From Curtobacterium sp. 9128 (GTDB lineage Bacteria > Actinomycetota > Actinomycetes > Actinomycetales > Microbacteriaceae), in contig NZ_VEAF01000005.1 in NCBI RefSeq assembly GCF_007673775.1, forward strand, positions 186,001-250,000: a stretch of DNA of 64,000 nucleotides, written 5' to 3'. Both the position numbers and the translations under genes were made by a program. Shown piece after piece: positions 36,741-44,188 of the stretch. Each line of letters begins with the position of its first letter. Within the stretch, counting starts at the first letter, position 1. Under the pieces are notes generated by a model. The model saw only the letters and a list, made by a program, of their open reading frames with translations. It ran no database searches and was not told the DNA's origin.

Positions 36741-38333
36741 CTACTTGACGGTGATCGCGGGCACGACCGGGCTGCCGTCGACGGCGGGCAGCGAGGCGAT
36801 CTTGTCGCTCACGACGTACGAGTACTTGTCGAAGAAGGTCGGGACGACCGGGAAGTCCTCGAGCACCGCCTTCTGGGTCTGGGCGTAGTACTCGTTCGCC
36901 TCGTCCTGCGAGCCGGCGGAGTCGGCCTTCGCGAGCAGCGAGTCGACCTCGTCGGACTGGTAGTAGCCGGTGCACGGTGCGCAGCCGCCGGCGCTGGTGA
37001 AGAGTGCCCGGAGCGTGTTCTGCTGGCTGGCGTACAGCGCACCCCAGTGGCCGAAGTGCGGTCCCTCGATCTTCTTGTCGGTGAGCTCCGAGTAGTACGA
37101 CGCCCAGTCGGTCGTGGCCTTCGCCTCGGTGTCGACGCCGAGGTTCTGCCGGATCTGGTTCGCGTAGGCCTGGTACAGCGAGTCGAGGCCGTTGCCGCCC
37201 GGGTAGACGAGCGTGATCGTGCCGTCGAAGCCGCCGGCCTTCGCGAGGAGCGCCTTGGCCTTCGACGGGGAGAACTCGCACGCGTCGCCGCAGATGCCCT
37301 CCTGCGTGCCGGACATGCCGGGCGGGGTGAGTGCGGTCGCGGGCTCGTACAGGCCGCCGTAGATCGCCTTGTTGACCTGCCCGCGGTTGATCGACATCGA
37401 GATCGCACGACGGACGTCGGGGTTCGAGTAGCGGTCGTCCCAGAGCGGGAAGCCGAGGTAGTCGATCCCCGGGGCGTCGAAGGAGTGCAGCCGGTCACCG
37501 AAGTCGGCCGCGGCGCTCGTCATCTTGTCGGTGGGCAGGAACAGGACGTCGGCGTTGCCGGCGAGCACGTCGGTGTAGGCGGTGTTCTGGTCCGCGTAGC
37601 TCTTGAAGGTGATGTCCTTCGTCTTCGCCTTCGTGCCGCGGTAGTCCTTCCACGCGGTGACCGTGAAGGGCTGATCGGCCTTCCAGGCGCCCTCCATCTC
37701 GTACGGACCGTTCCCGATCGGTTTCGCGTCGTAGGCCTTGAGGTCGGCGTAGGCCGCCTCGGGCATCGGGTAGAAGGCGGTCTGCGCCTGGCTGAGCTGG
37801 AGCGGGAACTGACTGTCCGCGTGGTCGAGCGTGACCGTGAAGGTGTCCTTCCCGGTCACCTTGAGTCCCGACATCTCCTTCGTCTTCGGGGTGCCCGACG
37901 TCGGGTTGAGGTCCTCGTACCCGACGATCGCGGCGAGCTCGCCGCTGTTCTCCCACGCGTTCGGGCCGTACGCCGTGTGGTTCCAGGCCTTCACGTAGCT
38001 CTCGGGCGTGACGGCCTCGCCGTTCTGGAACGTCCAGCCGTCGCGGAGGGTGATCGTCCAGGTGGTGTTGTCGCTCGACTCGACGCTCTTCGCGGCGACG
38101 TCGTGCAGGTCGCCCTTCGCGTCGGTCTCGGTGAGCGGCGCGAAGAGGCTCATCGTCTGGGTGAAGGCAACCGTCTGGCGGCCGGGCGTCAGGTGGTCCG
38201 GTTCGCCGGTCGCGTAGACCAGGCTCCCGCCCGAACCGGACTGACTGTCCGCCGTGCCGGTGGCGGAACAGCCGGTGGCCACCAGCGCCAGCGTGGCCGC
38301 TGCGGCCACCGCGGCGATCGTCCTGCGTCGCAT
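36741..38333 (-). CDS. Peptide ABC transporter substrate-binding lipoprotein (SBP_bac_5)
   Basis: First gene of the operon. Signal peptide with lipobox LVATGC, so Cys is near residue 24 of a 530-residue chain. The family 5 pattern includes GGSLVYATGEPDHLTP, TWTITLRDGWTFQNGEAVTPESYVKAWNH and an RRAISMSINR helix. ATG 38333 follows GGAG at 6 bases; the upstream frame to 38417 is not supported. A pair of Cys (CGDACEF, CAPC) may form surface disulfides. The substrate is probably a peptide processed by the co-encoded peptidases. Confidence 0.92.
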   Translation of the reverse strand: MRRRTIAAVAAAATLALVATGCSATGTADSQSGSGGSLVYATGEPDHLTPGRQTVAFTQTMSLFAPLTETDAKGDLHDVAAKSVESSDNTTWTITLRDGWTFQNGEAVTPESYVKAWNHTAYGPNAWENSGELAAIVGYEDLNPTSGTPKTKEMSGLKVTGKDTFTVTLDHADSQFPLQLSQAQTAFYPMPEAAYADLKAYDAKPIGNGPYEMEGAWKADQPFTVTAWKDYRGTKAKTKDITFKSYADQNTAYTDVLAGNADVLFLPTDKMTSAAADFGDRLHSFDAPGIDYLGFPLWDDRYSNPDVRRAISMSINRGQVNKAIYGGLYEPATALTPPGMSGTQEGICGDACEFSPSKAKALLAKAGGFDGTITLVYPGGNGLDSLYQAYANQIRQNLGVDTEAKATTDWASYYSELTDKKIEGPHFGHWGALYASQQNTLRALFTSAGGCAPCTGYYQSDEVDSLLAKADSAGSQDEANEYYAQTQKAVLEDFPVVPTFFDKYSYVVSDKIASLPAVDGSPVVPAITVK

Positions 38334-38425
38334 TGTGAGCTCCTCGAGTCGAAGCGCGTCCGGTTCGGGACCGGTCGTCGTTGTCCGAGACGGTAGGGGC
38401 GGCGCAATTCCGAGCACAAGACTTC

Positions 38426-38443
38426 TTTCAGTGATCTCTGAAA
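38426..38443. promoter_or_regulatory. Inverted repeat upstream of the peptide importer operon
   Basis: TTTCAG-TGATCT-CTGAAA is a perfect dyad with 6-base arms, 93 bases before the lipoprotein start and 74 before the divergent PaiB-like gene. A further CAGAAA half-site is at 38455. It is a candidate site for the operon's own GbsR/MarR regulator. Confidence 0.45.
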
Positions 38444-38516
38444 CCTTTACCCGTCAGAAACAGGCTCGAAACGACACCTGTCGCGCGTGCTCCGCGACCT
38501 GTGCCACGCTCGACCC

Positions 38517-39143
38517 ATGCGTCACACTCCGCACTTCCTGATGACCGACGTCGACGAGGTGCGGCGCCTCGTCAGGGACAACCCGTGGGCGACGATCGTC
38601 TCCCACACGGAAGCCGGTCTGGTCGCCTCGCACTACCCGTTCCTGCTCGAGGAGGCGGACGACGACGCGATCGTCCTCGTCTCGCACGTCGGGCGTCCGG
38701 ACGAGCAGGCGCACGAGCTCGGACGGCACGAGGTGCTCGTCGTCGTGCAGGGGCCGCACGGGTACGTCTCCCCCGCCTGGTACCCGCCCGAACAGTTCGT
38801 GCCGACGTGGAACCACGTCACGGCGCACCTGTGGGGCACGCCGGAGATCCTGTCCGAGGAGGAGAACTTCCGCGTCCTCGGTGAGCTCGTCGACCACTTC
38901 GAGCGGGTCATGCCGTCGCCCGTCTCCCTCGAGGTCGACGAGGACACCGCCCGCCGGATGGCGAAGGGCACCGTCGGCATCCGCCTCCGCGTGACCCGGT
39001 TCGACGCCCGCGCGAAGCTGTCGCAGAACAAGTCGCCCGAGGTGGTCGAACGGATCATCGCGGGGCTGCGCGGGGACGGCCCCTACGCGTCGACGGCGCT
39101 CGCCGACGAGATGGCCCGGGTGCACGGCCGGGAGGCGCGATGA
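38517..39143 (+). CDS. FMN-binding negative regulator (PaiB family)
   Basis: A 208-residue split-barrel flavin-binding protein of the PaiB type. Typical segments are MRHTPHFLMTD at the start, ASHYPFLLEE, VVVQGPHGYVSPAWY and WNHVTAHLWG, and the C-terminal KLSQNKSPE. PaiB was described as a regulator of protease and sporulation genes in Bacillus, but in actinobacteria its role is mostly untested. Its last codon overlaps the amidohydrolase start by ATGA, so the two form an operon divergent from the peptide importer. Confidence 0.88.
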   Translation: MRHTPHFLMTDVDEVRRLVRDNPWATIVSHTEAGLVASHYPFLLEEADDDAIVLVSHVGRPDEQAHELGRHEVLVVVQGPHGYVSPAWYPPEQFVPTWNHVTAHLWGTPEILSEEENFRVLGELVDHFERVMPSPVSLEVDEDTARRMAKGTVGIRLRVTRFDARAKLSQNKSPEVVERIIAGLRGDGPYASTALADEMARVHGREAR

Positions 39144-40618
39144 CGGACGTCTTGCTCCGGACCGTCCGGCGCGTGGGCACGTCCGGCGCCCCGTGCGACG
39201 TGCACGTCGTCGGCGGGCGCGTCGCCGCGATCGCCCCCGCCGGCACGCTCGACCCCGCCGGCCGCGACACCGACGTCGTCGAGACGGACGGCGCGTGGCT
39301 CGGTCCTGGTCTCGTCGACCACCACGTGCACTTCGACCAGTGGGCGCTCGTCCGCCGCCGGGTCGACGTCTCCGCCTGCGACTCCGCCGAGGCCACCGCC
39401 ACCCTCCTGGCGGACGTGACACGGACCGGCGTGGCGGACCGCGTGCTGGTCGGACACGGCTACCGCGACGGGTTGTGGCCGCGTCCCGCGCGACGCGAGC
39501 TGCTCGACCAGGCCGTACCGGGCCTCCCGGTCGTCGTCATCAGCGGGGACCTGCACGCGGTCTGGTGCAACGCACTCGCCCTCGCACTCTTCTCGCAGGC
39601 CGTCGGCCGCCCGCTCGCGGCGGGCGACGACGGTGTCCTGCGCGAGCAGGACGCATTCGACGTGACCGGCGCACTGTCGCGCGTGACCGACGACGTGCTC
39701 GACGGCTGGGTCGCCGATGCCGTCGACGCGGCGAGCGCCCGCGGGGTGACCCGCGTGGTCGACCTCGAGATGGTGTTCGGCCTGGACCGCTGGACCCGAC
39801 GCGTCCGGGCCGGTACCGACGGCCTCCGGGTCGGCTCCGGCGTGTACCCGGGTGAGCTCGACGCTGTCATCGCCCGCGGCCTGCGCACCGGCGACGTGGT
39901 CGGCGGCACGCGGGGACTCGTCCGGATGGGCCCGTTCAAGGTCATCACCGACGGGTCCCTCGGCACGCGGACCGCGGCGCTGCACTCCGGCGAGGGCGTG
40001 CTCGCGTGGCCCTTCGACGACCTCGTGTCGATGACGCGACGCGCCGTCGCGGCGGGCCTGACCCCCGCTGTCCACGCCATCGGGGACCGTGCGAACAGCG
40101 TCGCACTCGACGTGTTCGAGGCCGTCGGCGCCCGCGGCACCATCGAGCACGCACAACTCCTCGACGGCGCCGACGTCGAACGGTTCGCGCGGCTCGGGGT
40201 GGCCGCCTCGGTGCAGCCCGAGCACGCGATGGACGACCGGGACATCGCCGAGCTGCACTGGGCGGGACGGACCGACCGGGCGTTCGCGTTCGCGTCGCTC
40301 GATCGTGCCGGGGCCACCCTGCTGCTCGGTTCCGACGCTCCCGTCGCGCCGCTCGACCCGTGGGTGTCGATGGCGGCGGCCGTCGGGCGCGACCGCGACG
40401 GCCGCGAGCCGTGGCACCCGGCCGAACGGCTCACCGCGCTGACCGCGTGGCGGGGCTCGACCGAGGGCGGTCGCGTCGGCGTGGGCGTCGGCGACGTCGC
40501 GGACGTCGTGCTCCTGGCCGCGAACCCGCTGGCGCCCGGCGCGACGTCGTCGGCACTGCGCGGGACGCAGGTGCTCGCCACGGCGATCGAGGGGCGGTTC
40601 ACCCACCGCGAGCTGTGA
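39140..40618 (+). CDS. Amidohydrolase family protein (YtcJ/ATZ-like)
   Basis: A 492-residue TIM-barrel metal hydrolase. The metal site begins with GLVDHHVHFD (HxH), the central part has KVITDGSLGTRTAAL and later HAIGDRANSVALDVFE, and the GSDAPVAPLDPW motif gives the catalytic Asp. This pattern fits YtcJ-like amidohydrolases, which act on amide, imide or enamine bonds. Cytoplasmic. Coupled to the PaiB-like gene and adjacent to a peptide importer, but the substrate is unknown. Confidence 0.86.
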   Translation: MTDVLLRTVRRVGTSGAPCDVHVVGGRVAAIAPAGTLDPAGRDTDVVETDGAWLGPGLVDHHVHFDQWALVRRRVDVSACDSAEATATLLADVTRTGVADRVLVGHGYRDGLWPRPARRELLDQAVPGLPVVVISGDLHAVWCNALALALFSQAVGRPLAAGDDGVLREQDAFDVTGALSRVTDDVLDGWVADAVDAASARGVTRVVDLEMVFGLDRWTRRVRAGTDGLRVGSGVYPGELDAVIARGLRTGDVVGGTRGLVRMGPFKVITDGSLGTRTAALHSGEGVLAWPFDDLVSMTRRAVAAGLTPAVHAIGDRANSVALDVFEAVGARGTIEHAQLLDGADVERFARLGVAASVQPEHAMDDRDIAELHWAGRTDRAFAFASLDRAGATLLLGSDAPVAPLDPWVSMAAAVGRDRDGREPWHPAERLTALTAWRGSTEGGRVGVGVGDVADVVLLAANPLAPGATSSALRGTQVLATAIEGRFTHREL

Positions 40619-40682
40619 CGGGTGGCGACGCGCTCGTGAGCCGAGACGCCCCGGACTGGCGACGCCGCAGTGCTCCAGACGA

Positions 40683-41612
40683 CTACTTCTGGTCCTTCGG
40701 GCACCAGTAGAGCTTCCGTCCGGCCATGTCCGCCATCCGGATCTCGGTCCCGCAGACCCGGCAGGGCTCGCCCTGGCGGTGGTACACCCAGTGGCGGTCC
40801 TTCCGCGAGCGCAGCGCCTTCTTGTGGTCGGCCTCGGACAGACCGTCCATCGTCAGCATCAGGCCGTCGCGGACCCCGTCGTGCAGGAGCTTCGACCAGT
40901 CCGCCCACAGCGCCTTCGCCTGCTTGACGGTGATCTTCTTGCCCACCTTGTACGGGTCGATCCGCTGCCGGAACAGCAGCTCGCAACGGTAGATGTTGCC
41001 GATGCCGCTCACCACGGACTGGTCCATGAGCAGCTGCCCGATCGCGACGTTCCGCTTCCGGACGTTGTCGACGAAGGCCCGTTCGGCCTCGGGTCCGTCG
41101 TCGTTCACCGGGTCGGGTCCGAGCTTGTCGAGCGCACGCTGCACCCCGGCGGGGTCCTCGACGACACAGGCGGTCGGGCCGCGCAGGTCGGCGACGGTGT
41201 CCTCGGTGAGCAGGCGGACGCGGACCTGGCCGACGGGGTCCGGCGGGAACGCCTCGATCGGGTCCTCGGTCTTCTCCTGCTCGGCCATCCGGTAGCGGGC
41301 GAGCCGCGGGGCACCGATGGACGACAGCGACTCCTCGCGGTCGTCGTCGTCCGACAGCGCCTCGGCGGTGGAGATCACGCCGGCGAAGTCCCACGCCCCG
41401 TAGAGACCGAGGTGCACGCGGAGGAACAGGTCGTCCTCGAACTCCAGGAACAGCTGCTTGCCGACCGCGCGCGAGCCGATCAGGCGCTTGCCGTCGAGCT
41501 GCGCGGCGCCGGCGGCGAAGCGTCCCTGAGGACTCGACACCTCGCAGCGTTTGCCGACGAAGTGCCGGGTGAACTGGTTGGCGATGCGGTGGACGGAGTG
41601 ACCCTCGGGCAT
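40683..41612 (-). CDS. Fpg/Nei family DNA glycosylase
   Basis: Base-excision repair enzyme with AP lyase activity. N-terminal PEGHSVHR supplies the catalytic Pro2 and Glu3, and the H2TH region ends in VVSGIGNIYRCELLF. The C-terminal zinc finger is incomplete: CRVCG gives two Cys and WCPKDQ gives one, with Asp where the fourth Cys is expected. The finger may bind zinc differently or be zincless. Length 309. It lies 9 bases after rpiB in the same direction, so probably the same transcript. Confidence 0.9.
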   Translation of the reverse strand: MPEGHSVHRIANQFTRHFVGKRCEVSSPQGRFAAGAAQLDGKRLIGSRAVGKQLFLEFEDDLFLRVHLGLYGAWDFAGVISTAEALSDDDDREESLSSIGAPRLARYRMAEQEKTEDPIEAFPPDPVGQVRVRLLTEDTVADLRGPTACVVEDPAGVQRALDKLGPDPVNDDGPEAERAFVDNVRKRNVAIGQLLMDQSVVSGIGNIYRCELLFRQRIDPYKVGKKITVKQAKALWADWSKLLHDGVRDGLMLTMDGLSEADHKKALRSRKDRHWVYHRQGEPCRVCGTEIRMADMAGRKLYWCPKDQK

Positions 41613-41621
41613 GCGACCTGT

Positions 41622-42119
41622 CTACTCGGCCGAGCCGTCGATCTGCTTGCCGGCGATGTGCCCCGTCTGCTCGTACTCCGCCAGCTGCGCGATGCGGCGG
41701 GCGTGACGCTCCTCGCCGGAGAAGGGCTCGGCGATGAACAGGTCGACGAAGTCGATGACCTCGGCCTCGGTGTGCTGGCGGGCGCCGATCGAGATCACGT
41801 TGGCGTCGTTGTGCTGGCGGGCGAGGAGCGCGGTGGACTCGTTCCACACCAGCGCGGCCCGGATGCCCTCGACCTTGTTCGCGGCGATCTGCTCGCCGTT
41901 GCCGGAGCCCCCGAAGACGACGCCGAGCGCCTGCACACCCGCGCGCTGGTCGACGACGACCGCGTGGGCGGCGTTGATGCAGAACGAGGGGTAGTCGTCG
42001 AGCGCGTCGTACTCGGTCGGCCCGTGGTCCACGACCTCGTGACCGGCGTCGGTCAGGTGCGAGGCGAGGGTCTTGCTGAACTCGAGGCCGGCGTGGTCCG
42101 TTCCGAGGTGGATGCGCAT
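41622..42119 (-). CDS. rpiB: Ribose-5-phosphate isomerase B
   Basis: Interconverts ribose-5-phosphate and ribulose-5-phosphate in the pentose phosphate pathway. A 165-residue RpiB/LacAB fold protein with LGTDHAGLEFS at the start, an active-site segment YPSFCINAAHAV, and GVVFGGSGNGEQIAANKVEGIRA, the phosphate-binding region of actinobacterial type. ATG 42119 is 7 bases after a TAGGAT hexamer (42127-42132 on the minus strand), so the message is probably leaderless. Followed by the DNA glycosylase gene. Confidence 0.94.
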   Translation of the reverse strand: MRIHLGTDHAGLEFSKTLASHLTDAGHEVVDHGPTEYDALDDYPSFCINAAHAVVVDQRAGVQALGVVFGGSGNGEQIAANKVEGIRAALVWNESTALLARQHNDANVISIGARQHTEAEVIDFVDLFIAEPFSGEERHARRIAQLAEYEQTGHIAGKQIDGSAE

Positions 42120-42129
42120 GGCATCGATC

Positions 42130-42759
42130 CTATTCCCGCCCGCGCGCACCCCTCGCCACGACGACGACGTACCGGCAGGCGTCCGCAGAGTCGTTCCGGT
42201 AGGTCACCTCGGCCGGCTCGCCGAGCTCGATCCGGTCCCCTGCGGCGAGCGTCGTCGGCTCGCCGCCGACGTCGACGACGAGCTCGCCGTCGACGACCCA
42301 GATGCAGTGCCGGAGGAACGCGTACGCCGACGCCGGGTAGGTGACCGAGCGGCCGGCCGGGAGGCACACCTCGGTGACGTCCACGGGGAAGTCGGCGCTC
42401 GTCACCGGACGGCGGCGGTACCCGGTCTCGGGATCGGTCCAGTGGTCGGCGGTCGCGCCGCGCTGGACGCCGGTCGCGTCCTCGACGCTGCCGGACGCCG
42501 CCTCCTCGCCGGGGTGACCGTCGTCGAGGAGCTGCGAGATCGTGAGTCCGAACGCCCCGGACAGCCGCCCGAGGATCGTCGCCGTCGGGCTCGAGACGCC
42601 GCGCTCGACGCGGTTGATCATCGCGCGGGAGACGCCGGACTCCTCGGCGAGTTCGGTCAGGCTCCAGCGGCGGTCGTCCCGGAGCGACCGGAGCCGCTCG
42701 CCGAGCCGGCGCTGCGCGGTTTCGTCGTGCGCCTCGACATCGTCTACGATCTGCGACAT
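42130..42759 (-). CDS. XRE family regulator with C-terminal cupin domain
   Basis: A 209-residue regulator. The N-terminal HTH has LGERLRSLRDDRRWSLTELAEESGVSRAMINRVERGVSSPT, and the C-terminal cupin covers about residues 110-205 (YRNDSADACRYVVVVARG at the end). Such regulators often sense small molecules for catabolic or detoxifying neighbours. The start ATG (42757-42759) overlaps the start ATG of the divergent GNAT gene by two bases, and a TATGCT -10 lies 6 bases upstream, so both messages would be leaderless. Stop is 11 bases from rpiB, same strand. Confidence 0.88.
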   Translation of the reverse strand: MSQIVDDVEAHDETAQRRLGERLRSLRDDRRWSLTELAEESGVSRAMINRVERGVSSPTATILGRLSGAFGLTISQLLDDGHPGEEAASGSVEDATGVQRGATADHWTDPETGYRRRPVTSADFPVDVTEVCLPAGRSVTYPASAYAFLRHCIWVVDGELVVDVGGEPTTLAAGDRIELGEPAEVTYRNDSADACRYVVVVARGARGRE

Positions 42760-42771
42760 GGCGACAGCATA
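42745..42771. promoter_or_regulatory. Bidirectional leaderless promoter with overlapping start codons
   Basis: On the plus strand TACGAT (42745-42750) is followed after 7 bases by ATG 42758. On the minus strand TATGCT (42771-42766) is followed after 6 bases by ATG 42759-42757. The two starts share CATG. Each -10 lies in the first codons of the opposite gene, so the two transcripts should exclude each other locally and binding of the XRE protein would block both. Confidence 0.6.
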
Positions 42772-43294
42772 TGCGACGGACGGTGCGGGCCCGGCGGCGG
42801 ACGTGCTCGTGCGCGACTGCGAGCCGCGCGACCTCGACGTCGTGCACGCGCTCCACGTCGACGCGGTGCTGCACACGACGGCCGTCTGGCAGGAGTCCCC
42901 GAACCCGCGCGCGTGGTTCGACACGTGGCTGGCCGACCGGCGGGCAGCCGGACTCCCGGTGTTCGTGGCCGAGGTCGACGGCGTCGTCGCCGGGTACGTG
43001 ACGTACGGCCCGTTCCGCCCCCACGACGGGTACCGGCACACGGTCGAGCACAGCGTCTACGTGGTGGCGGGGTTCCGTGGTCGCGGGATCGCGTCGGTCC
43101 TCATGCGGGCGCTCGTCGAGCACGCCCGGCAGCGGGACCTGCACGTGATGATGGCCGGGATCTGCAGTGCCAACACGGGGTCGATCGCGCTGCACGAGCG
43201 CCTCGGGTTCGAGGTCGTGGCCGTGCTGCCGGAGGTCGGACGCAAGTTCGACCGCTGGCTCGACCTGACGCTCATGCGCCTGCCGCTCTCCTGA
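42758..43294 (+). CDS. GNAT N-acetyltransferase (phosphinothricin acetyltransferase-like)
   Basis: A 178-residue acetyl-CoA-dependent acyltransferase. VRDCEPRDLDVVHALHVDAVLHTTAVW begins the fold, the acetyl-CoA loop is VVAGFRGRGIASVLMRALVEHAR (R/QxxGxG/A), and GICSANTGSIALHERLGFEVV is typical of the PAT/Bar-like subgroup, although the acceptor here is not known. The start at ATG 42758 fits a leaderless transcript; GTG 42803 would be a later alternative that keeps the fold. Confidence 0.88.
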   Translation: MATAYATDGAGPAADVLVRDCEPRDLDVVHALHVDAVLHTTAVWQESPNPRAWFDTWLADRRAAGLPVFVAEVDGVVAGYVTYGPFRPHDGYRHTVEHSVYVVAGFRGRGIASVLMRALVEHARQRDLHVMMAGICSANTGSIALHERLGFEVVAVLPEVGRKFDRWLDLTLMRLPLS

Positions 43295-43365
43295 CGCCGG
43301 GCCGACCCGGCGGACCGGTGCCGGGCCTCCCGTCCGCGCTGCGCCGCGTTCGTGCGCCCTCGGAC

Positions 43366-43401
43366 GGACGTCGCGCCCCGCTCCGCCTGGGCGCGACGTC
43401 C
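43366..43401. terminator. Bidirectional hairpin terminator
   Basis: Perfect 13-base arms (GGACGTCGCGCCC at 43366-43378, complement at 43389-43401) around a 10-base loop between the convergent GNAT and DsbA-like genes. Confidence 0.85.
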
Positions 43402-43421
43402 GCGCCGGGGCGCGCGACCGG

Positions 43422-44066
43422 TCAGTCGACCGTGTCGAAGACCGGGCCGACGGTGCGGGAGCGCTTCAGCTCGAAGAAGCCCGGGTACCGAGCCGCCGCG
43501 ACGACGCCGTCCCAGAGGTCGAGCGCCTGCTGCCCCTTCGGCGCCGGCGAGATGACCGGGCCGAAGAACGCGATGCCGTCGACCGCGATGACGGGCGTGC
43601 CGACGTCCTGACCGACGCGCTCGATGCCGTCGCGGTGGCTCTCGCGGGTGGCGGCGTCGACCTCGTCGCTCCACGCGTACTCCGCGAGGTCGGCGTCGAG
43701 GCCGAGCTCGGCGAGGACCGCGGGCACGACCTCGGCGGGGTCCTTCTCCTGGCGGTGGTGGATGTGCTCGCCGAGCGCGTCGTAGAGCGGCTTCACCACG
43801 TCGTCGCCGAGCCGGAGGCGGGCCGCCGTGACGAGCCGCGGGTACACCTGCCCGCGCTCGAGTCCGGTCCGGTACTCGTCCGGCACGTCCTGGTGCTCGT
43901 TGAGGACGAACAGGCTCATCACGTGCCAGGTCACGTCGAGGTCGCGGTGCTGCTCGACCTCGCCCACCCAGCGGCTGGTCATCCAGGCCCACGGGCAGTT
44001 CGGGTCGAACCAGAAGTCCACAGCCGTCCGGGTCGCGTCGGCCTTGTCCACAGTCGTCTCGGTCAC
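43422..44066 (-). CDS. DsbA-like thioredoxin-fold protein (Rv2466c-related)
   Basis: A 214-residue cytoplasmic protein with a thioredoxin fold and helical insertion. FWFDPNCPWAWMTSRW resembles the active site of the Mycobacterium mycothiol-dependent reductase Rv2466c, but the second Cys of CPWC is Ala here, leaving a single-Cys site that would need mycothiol mixed disulfides. GTPVIAVDGIAFFGPVISP holds the cis-Pro. GTG 44066 is 7 bases after TACGCT (44079-44074), so the message is probably leaderless. Activity as a mycothiol-linked reductase is inferred. Confidence 0.83.
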   Translation of the reverse strand: MTETTVDKADATRTAVDFWFDPNCPWAWMTSRWVGEVEQHRDLDVTWHVMSLFVLNEHQDVPDEYRTGLERGQVYPRLVTAARLRLGDDVVKPLYDALGEHIHHRQEKDPAEVVPAVLAELGLDADLAEYAWSDEVDAATRESHRDGIERVGQDVGTPVIAVDGIAFFGPVISPAPKGQQALDLWDGVVAAARYPGFFELKRSRTVGPVFDTVD

Positions 44067-44188
44067 GGGTGCGAGCGTACGCGCGCTCGCTAGGCTGGTT
44101 CCGACACGTCCCGCCGGTGCACGACGCCGGACGGGACCACCGATGCGCGGACAACGATCGTCCGTGCCGCAGCGAAGTTGGAGCGTCC

